13,952 nt of DNA, taken from assembly GCA_003450125.1 (NCBI GenBank), contig DMFR01000155.1:1-13952 (forward strand), written 5' to 3'. Source of the stretch: Prolixibacteraceae bacterium (GTDB taxonomy: Bacteria; Bacteroidota; Bacteroidia; Bacteroidales; Prolixibacteraceae). The position numbers and the translations under genes are program-made. The notes beneath the pieces were generated by a model. That model saw nothing but the letters and a program-made list of their open reading frames with translations. It did not search any database and was not told the DNA's origin. Positions within the stretch are counted from its first letter, which is position 1; every line of letters begins with the position of its first letter. Positions 8,136 to 13,850 of this stretch are shown here, in pieces.

Positions 8136-8214
8136 TACTTAGATTATAGCATAAATTGCGCCATTTCTAATTCAAAACTGACAATGGGGATAAATTAGTA
8201 TTTATTATCTTACG

Positions 8215-8248
8215 AATTTCACGAATTATTACGAATTACACGAATTGC
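8215..8248 (+). repeat. Left arm of the outer inverted repeat, ACGAATT words
   Basis: Four ACGAATT words (from 8212, 8221, 8231 and 8240/8241) at 9-10-bp spacing. Bases 8215-8248 match the reverse complement of 9217-9250 at 32 of 34 positions, so the two arrays form an imperfect inverted repeat enclosing 968 bp. Both lie just upstream of the flanking divergent genes. Confidence 0.85.
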
Positions 8249-8382
8249 GTTTCTGTTGTTAATTTTAGTCTTTATCAATTTTTAAAACAGAAAGGTCATT
8301 AAAAAATGAAGTTAACAAGAACCTTTCAACAGCCTTTAATCTTAAAAATCTGAGTTCGATACAAGCAATACGTTGAAAAAGA

Positions 8383-8405
8383 AGCCCATTTTCTAAAATA
8401 GGGCT
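8383..8405. other. Small hairpin in the divergent region
   Basis: AGCCC-ATTTT (8383-8392) pairs with AAAAT-A-GGGCT (8395-8405), leaving one bulged A and a 2-base centre. There is no T-run on the plus side. It is not tied to any gene. Confidence 0.35.
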
Positions 8406-8480
8406 GGGCAATATGCTTTACCATGGCTATTGTGCAAAAAACCTTCAGCCATGAATTTCCTGCACACCCCTGCTCCATTT

Positions 8481-8530
8481 CCGACATTCCGACATTCCGA
8501 CAATCCGGCACAACCGACACAACCGACAAT
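8481..8530 (+). repeat. CCGACAAT-type 8/9-bp tandem array, left member of an inverted pair
   Basis: Six units: CCGACATT (8481, 8489), CCGACAAT (8497), CCGGCACAA (8505), CCGACACAA (8514), CCGACAAT (8523). The period is 8 or 9 bp with no spacers, so it is not CRISPR. The reverse-complement words occur at 8651-8672. Confidence 0.85.
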
Positions 8531-8650
8531 TTGCAATTGTATACCCCTATTTTGAGGATAGCAGTTAAATGCCTGGTGATCAACAATACCCGTTCCTCTA
8601 TCTCGCCCCATGCCCCCTTTAGGATTGACAATTACATGAATTGGGGCAGC

Positions 8651-8672
8651 TGTCGGATTGTCGGATTGTCGG
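8651..8672 (-). repeat. Right member of the CCGACAAT inverted pair
   Basis: Reads TGTCGG then ATTGTCGG twice (8657-8664, 8665-8672). Its reverse complement matches 8489-8510 at 20 of 22 positions. The 120 bp between the two arrays carries no gene. Confidence 0.85.
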
Positions 8673-8698
8673 AAAACATCTAAACGGTATGTACCATT

Positions 8699-8718
8699 GC
8701 CAGGCAGGAAAACCTGGC
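8699..8718 (+). terminator. Weak terminator-like hairpin
   Basis: GCCAGG (8699-8704) pairs with CCTGGC (8713-8718) over an 8-base loop and is followed by TTTATC. The stem is short, the T-run has only three bases, and no gene on the plus strand ends nearby. It may be chance. Confidence 0.2.
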
Positions 8719-8771
8719 TTTATCAATCTTTATCAATTTCAAATCAAATGGAAATACAAGGTCGTTTGCAA

Positions 8772-8801
8772 AGTTATTGAAGTTATTGCTGCTATTGCAA
8801 G
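8772..8801 (+). repeat. GTTATTG-type 9-bp tandem array, left member of an inverted pair
   Basis: Three units of about 9 bp built on AGTTATTG(A/C). It matches the reverse complement of 8917-8955 at 28 of 30 positions once one 9-bp unit present only in the right array is gapped. A whole-unit difference like this indicates expansion or contraction of the array. Confidence 0.75.
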
Positions 8802-8916
8802 GACTCAATTTTACTTTTCACGCCCCTTACTCCACACTTGTTTGCCCCATCCCAAAACGTTGGCTTAATAGAGGATTAAACATCCCCTTACATTTGATGT
8901 GAATTAAAATATGCAG

Positions 8917-8955
8917 CTTGCAATAACTGCAACAGCTGCAATAACTACAATAACT
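8917..8955 (-). repeat. Right member of the GTTATTG inverted pair
   Basis: On the plus strand it reads as CAATAACT-type words (8921, 8939, 8949), which are the inverse of the array at 8772-8801, with one additional 9-bp unit. Confidence 0.75.
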
Positions 8956-9216
8956 TCGGTAAACACTTTGGGATAACAGCCTAAAGACAATGAAGTGATC
9001 TGGTTACTTATATCGAAATCAGATTAATAACCAAGTCGATAGCCAATCTTTTAATCTTAATAACATTAGGAAAATGTGAGTTGATGACTTTGTTAATATA
9101 CTGAAATAAAGAATAATAGTGCTTTTTAATTTTACTCACGTTAATGCTGTTTTGACTTTATATCAAGCAGAAAGGACAATCCAATAAGCTCTTTTAGTTA
9201 ATCTGCTAAATGCGAA

Positions 9217-9250
9217 GCAATTCGTGTAATTCGTAAAAATTCGTGTAATT
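9217..9250 (-). repeat. Right arm of the outer inverted repeat, TTCGTGTAA words
   Basis: AATTCGTGTAATTCGT followed by a second TTCGTGTAATT. It is the inverse of 8215-8248 (32 of 34). It ends 28 bp before the ftsE -7 box, so it lies at or just upstream of that promoter's -33 region. Confidence 0.85.
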
Positions 9251-9278
9251 AGATTCTTCATGGTGAAAGAAAATAAAT

Positions 9279-9286
9279 TAGTTTTG
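9279..9286 (+). promoter_or_regulatory. ftsE: Candidate ftsE promoter, -7 box TAGTTTTG
   Basis: An exact match to TAnnTTTG, ending 24 bases before the ATG at 9311, much like the spacing at the TPR gene and murB. There is no clean TTG at -33 (GATTCTTCA around 9252-9260). The box lies downstream of the first in-frame ATG (9260), which argues that the shorter protein is the one made. Confidence 0.45.
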
Positions 9287-9310
9287 CATAGTTACCAATT
9301 CGAATCCTCC

Positions 9311-10009
9311 ATGTCAGAAGAAATCATCATAGAACTCGTTAATGCAGATATCGTTCAACGCGACCATTTGGTCCTGTCAGACATCAGCCTGGAAATAAAA
9401 ACAGGTGAATTTGTTTATCTGATTGGTAAAGTAGGAAGCGGTAAAACCAGCCTGATCAAAACCCTCAATGCTGAATTGCCACTGACCAAGGGAGAAGGAA
9501 AAGTAGCCGGGTTCAACCTTTCAGACCTTAAGCACCGCGACATCGCCTTACTTAGGCGTAAGTTAGGGGTAGTATTTCAGGACTTCAGACTCCTGAACGA
9601 CCGCAATGTCTACGACAACCTTGCTTTTGTATTGAGAGCCACCGATTGGAAAGACGAAAAGGAAATTGGAGAACGGGTATTGATTGTGCTTGAAAAAGTC
9701 TCCATGTACCACAAAATAAAATCAATGCCCCATCAACTATCGGGCGGAGAACAACAAAGGGTGGTTATAGCTAGGGCTTTACTAAACAACCCTGAGATTA
9801 TCCTTGCGGATGAGCCTACCGGAAACCTCGACCCTCAAACCTCGATTGACCTTTTGCAGATTTTAAAAGACCTCAATGAGCAGGGTAAAACCGTTGTAAT
9901 TGCTACCCATGATTACCCACTGATCAGACGTTTCCCTGCCCGCATCATTACCGTGGATGAGCAGAAAATCTTTGAAACGGTCATTACCAAGAAGGAAAAT
10001 AAAGCGTAA
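9311..10009 (+). CDS. ftsE: Cell-division ABC-transporter ATPase FtsE
   Basis: Cytoplasmic ATPase that with the membrane protein FtsX controls septal peptidoglycan hydrolases. From the ATG at 9311 it is 232 residues, the usual FtsE size: Walker A GKVGSGKT (39-46), Q-loop Gln90 in VVFQDFRLL, signature LSGGEQQR (143-150), Walker B IILADEP (163-169, Glu168), D-loop NLD (172-174) and switch His200. FQDFRLL after the Q-loop and the compact size favour FtsE over lipoprotein-exporter or MacB ATPases. An in-frame ATG at 9260 would add 17 residues, but a -7 box sits inside that extension and the family normally starts a few residues before the first strand, as here. No ftsX is present; my recollection is that Bacteroidota often keep ftsX elsewhere. 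The gene is divergent from the TPR/barrel operon. Confidence 0.9.
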   Translation: MSEEIIIELVNADIVQRDHLVLSDISLEIKTGEFVYLIGKVGSGKTSLIKTLNAELPLTKGEGKVAGFNLSDLKHRDIALLRRKLGVVFQDFRLLNDRNVYDNLAFVLRATDWKDEKEIGERVLIVLEKVSMYHKIKSMPHQLSGGEQQRVVIARALLNNPEIILADEPTGNLDPQTSIDLLQILKDLNEQGKTVVIATHDYPLIRRFPARIITVDEQKIFETVITKKENKA

Positions 10010-10012
10010 GGA

Positions 10013-10057
10013 AGTGCCTGGAGTATTTAGAGTGAACTAAAGTGCCTAAAGTTAAAG
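10013..10057 (+). repeat. AGT-word 9-bp tandem array directly after ftsE
   Basis: Five degenerate units beginning AGT (10013 AGTGCCTGG, 10022 AGTATTTAG, 10031 AGTGAACTAA, 10041 AGTGCCTAA, 10050 AGTTAAAG), with a period of 9-10 bp. The array starts 4 bp after the ftsE stop. The same word type reappears at 10119-10140 (AGAGTTAACTAAAGTGTCTG), where it overlaps the glycosyltransferase stop codon. Confidence 0.75.
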
Positions 10058-10092
10058 AAAAGCGATAATGATCTTCAGAGCGGTGTCCTTTG

Positions 10093-10112
10093 CCGTCTGC
10101 TTTAGCTGACGG
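10093..10112. other. Hairpin between the convergent ends of ftsE and the glycosyltransferase gene
   Basis: CCGTC (10093-10097) pairs with GACGG (10108-10112), extended inward by GC/GC after a T-T mismatch. It lies between two AGT-word arrays and between convergent genes, where a two-way terminator would be expected, but no T-run follows on either strand. Confidence 0.45.
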
Positions 10113-10126
10113 TGGCTTAGAGTTAA

Positions 10127-11248
10127 CTAAAGTGTCTGAACAAATGGCCTATAAATTCCCAGAAGTACTTTTTCCTCATTTTCCCAGCATAGCTCTTTGG
10201 CAGCCTGTGGAAGGTTTTTCTTCCAAAGTGCATTCATTTCGGAATCAAACAATACGGAGGTGATCTTTTCAGCCAAGTCTTTGCGTTGATGCGTTTCTGC
10301 AATGGCCCCAATCTCATACTGCTCCACAATGTGCCTCATCTCAGGAAGGTTTGAAACCAGCACCGGAACTCCTGCCTGGATGTAATCGAACAATTTATTG
10401 GGTAAGGTAAACCGGTAATTCAATCCAAGGTCTTCTTCGAGCGACAACCCCAAATTGGCCTGTCGGGTCACCTCGCTTAGGCGGGCAAGAGGTAATTTGC
10501 CCAGGAACTTAACTTTCCCTTCCAAATGAAGTTCTTCCACCAGTTGTTTCAATTGGGCTGTAAGATCACCATCTCCTACCAGCCAAAGTTCTGCCTTCTC
10601 TACAAACTGCATGGCCCTGATGGTTGCTTCGATACCCCGACCCATGTTAAGGGCACCTTGGTAAAGTATTATCTTTGCTGCCCCTGGGATTGGGGTAGTC
10701 TCTATAGGAATATTTTCAAGCTCACTGCAAACCGGAAGATTGCGCACTACTTTGAAATCAATTCCATACAATTCTTCATATATATCTGCAATGGAGTCAC
10801 AAACCGTATAAGCAGCATCTACTTTTGGAACCAATTTCCGTTCCAGCCATCTCCATATACTCCTTACTACCGGCCTACCAATTAACTCTGGCACCTCAGT
10901 AAAATACTCGTGGCTGTCATACACCAAAGGTTTACCTTTGATCTTGCTGGCAAGGTAATTGGCAGCCAAAGTATCGAGGTCATTGGACACCAATACATCT
11001 ACTTTTGTATTTAGAAGAAAGAATAAGAGGCGAAGATTGTATTCAAGGTAAAACAGTGGCCCTTTGCTAAAGATCAATTTCATCCTGTGCGTAGGGTAAA
11101 CCCTTTCAACAGCTTGGCTCCCGGGCAATATCCGTCCAATCAGCATAGGCTCAAAACCCATCTTCTGCAGGCTGAGGGCCACCTTGTGCACCCGATTATC
11201 GGTCACCAGGTCATTGATTACACTGAGCGAAACTTTCTTTACTGTCAT
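10127..11248 (-). CDS. Family 4-type (GT-B) glycosyltransferase
   Basis: A 373-residue cytosolic or membrane-associated enzyme that transfers a sugar from an activated donor, probably to a surface glycan or lipid-linked acceptor. The GT-B fold shows as an N-terminal half with the acceptor-side segment NDLDTLAANYLA (89-100) and YDSHEYFTEVPEL (110-122), and a C-terminal donor half with LYQGALNMGRGIEATIRAM (195-213), LWLVGDGD (221-228), KVKFLGKLP (245-253) and LPNKLFDYIQAGVPVLVSNL (282-301). The last segment replaces the classical E-x7-E region seen in many GT4 enzymes. The length is usual. No signal peptide is present. The last residues (FVQTL) are encoded inside an AGT-word repeat that supplies the stop codon, so the C-terminus may have been altered by repeat spread. 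Donor and acceptor are unknown. It is divergent from murB and convergent with ftsE, and stands alone. Confidence 0.85.
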   Translation of the reverse strand: MTVKKVSLSVINDLVTDNRVHKVALSLQKMGFEPMLIGRILPGSQAVERVYPTHRMKLIFSKGPLFYLEYNLRLLFFLLNTKVDVLVSNDLDTLAANYLASKIKGKPLVYDSHEYFTEVPELIGRPVVRSIWRWLERKLVPKVDAAYTVCDSIADIYEELYGIDFKVVRNLPVCSELENIPIETTPIPGAAKIILYQGALNMGRGIEATIRAMQFVEKAELWLVGDGDLTAQLKQLVEELHLEGKVKFLGKLPLARLSEVTRQANLGLSLEEDLGLNYRFTLPNKLFDYIQAGVPVLVSNLPEMRHIVEQYEIGAIAETHQRKDLAEKITSVLFDSEMNALWKKNLPQAAKELCWENEEKVLLGIYRPFVQTL

Positions 11249-11278
11249 TATAAACTTTTCTTCCGTTGTTTCAAAAAA

Positions 11279-11452
11279 ACCTTATTTCCCTTTTTGAACC
11301 TTAGTAACTCGTCAACTACACCCAAAGGCCAACCTTATTTACCTTATGACTGCTTTCCCTGATCAAAACATAGAAATGACAAATAAGGTAAATAAGGTTT
11401 GAACCCAAGGAGGTCACCTAAGTTACTAAGGTTAAAACCATGAAAATAAGGT
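11279..11452. repeat. Three-layer nest of inverted repeats, AACCTTA words
   Basis: Inner pair: AACCTTATTTACCTTAT at 11331-11347 is the exact reverse complement of 11383-11399 (17 of 17). Middle pair: AACCTTAGTAACT at 11297-11309 is the exact reverse complement of 11421-11433 (13 of 13). Outer pair: ACCTTATTT at 11279-11287 is the exact reverse complement of 11444-11452 (9 of 9). All three use related AACCTTA words and share one centre near 11365. The nest fills the spacer between the divergent glycosyltransferase and murB genes (310 bp without a gene). A single strand could fold into a long interrupted cruciform or hairpin. Confidence 0.9.
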
Positions 11453-11534
11453 CATTCCACCAACCCTATTTAATTAATGAAAACCGTATTCATTACTTCC
11501 TTTACAAATTAAGCGAATAAGCCCGTTCTTCTGT

Positions 11535-11542
11535 TATATTTG
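11535..11542 (+). promoter_or_regulatory. murB: Candidate murB promoter, -7 box TATATTTG
   Basis: An exact TAnnTTTG match ending 16 bases before the murB ATG, giving a very short leader. No clear TTG -33 element is seen at about 11512-11518. Confidence 0.5.
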
Positions 11543-11558
11543 CCCAAAAATAATTCCA

Positions 11559-12581
11559 ATGATCCGCTCTTATACTGATTACCCGCTCAAAAAACACCAT
11601 ACATTTGGCAATGAAGTCTCTGCCAAATACTATTTTGAATTTACCGAACCCGAAGATCTTCCCCTTTTTCTGTCAACCAACAAGGAATGGCATGACCTGA
11701 AGCTCTTAATTATGGGAGAAGGCAGCAACCTGTTGTTTGTAGATGATTTTCCAGGCCTGATCATCAATCCCAATATCCCCGGAATTGAAATTGTGCGTGA
11801 AGACCGCAATAATATATGGCTCCAAGTGGGCGCTGGAGTTGTATGGGATCAACTGGTTGAATTTGCTGTCTTTCACAATTGGGGAGGAATTGAGAACCTT
11901 TCTCTGATTCCCGGTAAGGTAGGAGCTTCGGCAGTACAGAACATTGGTGCCTACGGCATGGAAATCCAGGACCGTATTGAATCGGTTAAAGGTTACGATC
12001 TCGATACCGAGTTTGAATATACGATTGAAGGTTACGAATGTCAGTTTGCCTATCGCGACAGCATCTTCAAGAAACTGTTCAAGAACCGTTTTATCATTAC
12101 TAGCGTGGTTTATAAGCTCGATAAGTTTCCTGAATTCATACTGCATTATGGCGATTTAAAAGCAGAAGTACAGAAGCTGGGTGAAGTCAACCTAAGAAAT
12201 ATCCGTCAAACGGTGATCCGTATCCGGGAATCAAAATTACCAGATCCTGCAGTCGTTGGCAATGCCGGAAGCTTCTTTAAGAATCCTATCGTAGATGCTT
12301 CACTGGCTGAAGACTTGTTGGACAACTATCCAGCCATGTCGCATTATCCCGCTGATGATGGTAAGATCAAACTGGCAGCAGGCTGGCTCATCGAACAATG
12401 TGGATGGAAAGGCTTCCGCAGAGGCGATGCAGGGGTACATGACAAGCAGGCCCTTGTACTCATCAACTATGGGAATGCTACAGGCCGTGAGATCTATGAT
12501 CTTTCAGAAGAAATCAAGCTATCGGTATTAGACAAATTTGGCGTATATCTTGAACTGGAAGTGAATGTGATAGGGGAATAG
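11559..12581 (+). CDS. murB: UDP-N-acetylenolpyruvoylglucosamine reductase (type I MurB)
   Basis: Cytosolic FAD enzyme that uses NADPH to reduce UDP-GlcNAc-enolpyruvate to UDP-MurNAc, the second committed step of peptidoglycan precursor synthesis. At 340 residues it matches E. coli MurB (342). FAD-binding landmarks: GEGSNLL (53-59) and IPGKVGASAVQNIGAYG (117-133). Catalytic landmarks: YRDSIFK (165-171) with Arg166 (E. coli Arg159), GNAGSFFKNP (234-243) with Ser238 (E. coli Ser229, the proton donor), and the C-terminal LELEV (331-335), which holds the conserved Glu. The YRDS loop places it in type I rather than the shorter type II. The start at 11559 fits the family and follows a -7 box by 16 bases. 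It is a single-gene unit, far from the usual mur/dcw cluster. Confidence 0.97.
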   Translation: MIRSYTDYPLKKHHTFGNEVSAKYYFEFTEPEDLPLFLSTNKEWHDLKLLIMGEGSNLLFVDDFPGLIINPNIPGIEIVREDRNNIWLQVGAGVVWDQLVEFAVFHNWGGIENLSLIPGKVGASAVQNIGAYGMEIQDRIESVKGYDLDTEFEYTIEGYECQFAYRDSIFKKLFKNRFIITSVVYKLDKFPEFILHYGDLKAEVQKLGEVNLRNIRQTVIRIRESKLPDPAVVGNAGSFFKNPIVDASLAEDLLDNYPAMSHYPADDGKIKLAAGWLIEQCGWKGFRRGDAGVHDKQALVLINYGNATGREIYDLSEEIKLSVLDKFGVYLELEVNVIGE

Positions 12582-12598
12582 GGGACAGTGTTCCGTTT

Positions 12599-12629
12599 CA
12601 GTTTACAGTCACAGTATTCAGTTTATAGT
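12599..12629 (+). repeat. CAGTTTAYAGT repeat just after murB
   Basis: CAGTTTACAGT (12599-12609) and CAGTTTATAGT (12619-12629) are separated by a CACAGTATT filler, with a period of 20 bp. It starts 17 bp after the murB stop. Confidence 0.6.
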
Positions 12630-12635
12630 TGTTAC

Positions 12636-12785
12636 TTAAATGATAGCTTTTGAGTTATCAATTGGGTCATCAATCATTTCAAAGTCTTTTAATATTGACA
12701 TTGAATCCTTCCTGACTAATTCAGATTCCAATTTAAGTTTCTGTTCAAGGATTTTACCTTGTACGCGGATATTGAAATTCCCAAA
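12636..12785 (-). pseudogene. Possible remnant of an unidentified gene in the murB-methyltransferase spacer
   Basis: On the minus strand a frame is open for 49 codons from a TGA at 12786-12788 to a TAA at 12636-12638. It has protein-like composition, with a charged helical stretch ILEQKLKLESELVRKDSMSI followed by FEMIDDPIDN. It has no start codon near its beginning; the first Met is at codon 29. A neighbouring frame just upstream (about 12754-12880) reads through KVIDVEGEMQRTETHVLLIW, so the pair could be a frameshifted, decayed gene. I recognise no family with confidence. The alternative is chance openness in a 347-bp spacer (12582-12928) that otherwise holds only short repeats. Confidence 0.2.
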
Positions 12786-12882
12786 TCAATAAAACATGGG
12801 TTTCGGTGCGCTGCATCTCCCCTTCTACATCAATCACCTTGCTACAAATATTTTGGTGCCCTGCACTCCTTGTACCGATCTG

Positions 12883-12929
12883 AATCCTTGTAATCCTAAT
12901 CCGCGTAATCCGTTTCAATCCGTGTAATC
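12883..12929 (-). repeat. AATCCGNGT 9-bp tandem array ending at the methyltransferase stop codon
   Basis: Units start at 12883, 12892 (short), 12898, 12907, 12917 and 12926 with the form AATCC(G)NGT and 9-10-bp spacing. The last unit runs into the methyltransferase TAG (complement of 12929-12931). The word resembles the TTCGTGTAA type at 9217-9250. No inverted partner was found nearby. Confidence 0.75.
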
Positions 12930-13564
12930 TACTTCTTCCCCACAAAAATTATATCTATGGTCTTCCTTCCATCGGGTTCTGGGTATTCCTGAAGCTTTAA
13001 GCGGTTGATCTCAAAACCCGATGCTATCAATGCCTGCTGTAAATCTTCTTTTGTATGGTAATTGAAATAGATTTCCGAACATTTTGAAAAACTTGTTTTT
13101 TCAAACCCTGCATCCGATTCATTGCCTTCCATGGTACTGATGTAGATCACTCCTCCCCGATTCAGCTTTTCACCACAGTCTGCAATCAATTTCTGAGCAT
13201 CTGCTTTCGACAAAAAGGGCAGGCAAAAGGAACACATCACGGCATCAAATTTCCCCTTCAGAACTAAGATATCGCGAACATCCATTACCCTGAAGTCTAC
13301 CTCAGGCAATTGCTTTCGTGCAATGGCAATCATCCTTGGGGCCAGATCAAGAGCCGTGATCTGCGCTTCAGGAAACTGAGTTTTCAATAACCGGGTTACA
13401 TTTCCCGGTCCGCATCCAAGCTCCAATATTTTTGGCTTTTTATTAGGGATCAAATTACAAAACGCGTCAATTGAATCCGAATAGGCATCAAGGTCCATAT
13501 ACCTTTGGGCATATTCCGCGGCATATTCGTCAAACCGCTGTACAGATAAATCAAAATTCTCCAT
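12929..13564 (-). CDS. Class I SAM-dependent methyltransferase
   Basis: A 211-residue cytosolic protein with the Rossmann methyltransferase fold: motif I ILELGCGPGN (46-55) for SAM, acidic residue Asp73 in ITALDLAP for the ribose, MDVRDI (94-99) next to the adenine, and FDAVMCSFCLPFLS (106-119) as motif IV. A C-terminal sheet follows, ending in IDIIFVGKK. The small, cap-poor architecture resembles methyltransferases acting on small molecules or quinone-like substrates, but nothing fixes the substrate. Its ATG lies 3 bp after the stop of the DUF2007 gene, so the two are surely co-transcribed and probably translationally coupled. The stop codon abuts a tandem repeat (12883-12929). Confidence 0.85.
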   Translation of the reverse strand: MENFDLSVQRFDEYAAEYAQRYMDLDAYSDSIDAFCNLIPNKKPKILELGCGPGNVTRLLKTQFPEAQITALDLAPRMIAIARKQLPEVDFRVMDVRDILVLKGKFDAVMCSFCLPFLSKADAQKLIADCGEKLNRGGVIYISTMEGNESDAGFEKTSFSKCSEIYFNYHTKEDLQQALIASGFEINRLKLQEYPEPDGRKTIDIIFVGKK

Positions 13565-13567
13565 TGT

Positions 13568-13819
13568 CTAACTTTTTCGTTCAGCCTTTTCAAACTCTGC
13601 AACCACTTCCCGGGCCTTTTCCAAATCAACATTGGAAACGATCAACTTCACAGAACCAGCACCACCAGGACTTGAATACCAGGGTGCAATTGCGCCCATT
13701 CTTTCATCTCTGGTGAAAACCTCAATTTCAGCATTGGCCAATAAACTTTTTACCATCGCCGCTTCCCATTCATTGCCTTCATAAACAACTACCGGATAAA
13801 TTTCATTGTCTGGCTTCAT
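13568..13819 (-). CDS. DUF2007 domain protein (putative signal-transducing or metal/ligand-binding small protein)
   Basis: An 83-residue cytosolic protein that is essentially one DUF2007 domain. It has an N-terminal strand (YPVVVYEG, residues 7-14), the helix EWEAAMVKSLLANAEIEVF (16-34) typical of the family, a glycine-rich loop PWYSSPGGAGSVKLIV (46-61), and a final helix (LEKAREVVAEFEKAE, 66-80). This is a ferredoxin-like alpha/beta layout. The molecular role of DUF2007 proteins is not established; the database name signal-transducing protein is tentative. It is the first gene of a two-gene operon with the methyltransferase 3 bp downstream. ATG at 13819 is the only sensible start. No exact TAnnTTTG box was seen upstream; TATTTTG near 13874-13880 is one base short. 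Confidence 0.85.
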   Translation of the reverse strand: MKPDNEIYPVVVYEGNEWEAAMVKSLLANAEIEVFTRDERMGAIAPWYSSPGGAGSVKLIVSNVDLEKAREVVAEFEKAERKS

Positions 13820-13850
13820 ATTTTTAAGTTTTAGAAAACCTTTAACACGA

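Larger units (their letters stand above)
8086..9310. other. 1.2-kb gene-free, repeat-rich divergent region between the TPR operon and ftsE
   Basis: No frame here looks like protein; the open frames of up to about 100 codons run through low-complexity repeats and overlap on both strands. Contents: a promoter for each flanking gene (8109-8135 minus, 9279-9286 plus); three different 8-9-bp word arrays each present as an inverted pair (8215-8248/9217-9250; 8481-8530/8651-8672; 8772-8801/8917-8955); and two hairpins (8383-8405, 8699-8718). The outermost pair encloses the other two. The stretch at about 8960-9200 is plain AT-rich sequence in which I see nothing. Confidence 0.75.

Noticed and set aside
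8481..8672. Repeat arrays that might be a small CRISPR locus
   Set aside because: Units are 8-9 bp, head-to-tail with no unique spacers, and there are no cas genes in the window.
8326..8683. Overlapping open frames of 72-101 codons on both strands
   Set aside because: They run through the CCGACAAT arrays, overlap each other on opposite strands, and their translations show repeat-driven composition with no domain.
8215..9250. An insertion sequence or MITE with 34-bp terminal inverted repeats
   Set aside because: The arms are themselves tandem words, no target-site duplication was seen flanking them, the interior holds no transposase, and both promoter regions of the flanking genes lie just outside the arms. 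A composite of separate inverted arrays explains it better.
12754..12945. A 63-codon minus-strand frame as an intact gene
   Set aside because: Its start lies in the methyltransferase 3' end, its N-terminal part is translated AATCCG repeat, and only the distal part looks at all protein-like. It is kept only as part of a possible relic.
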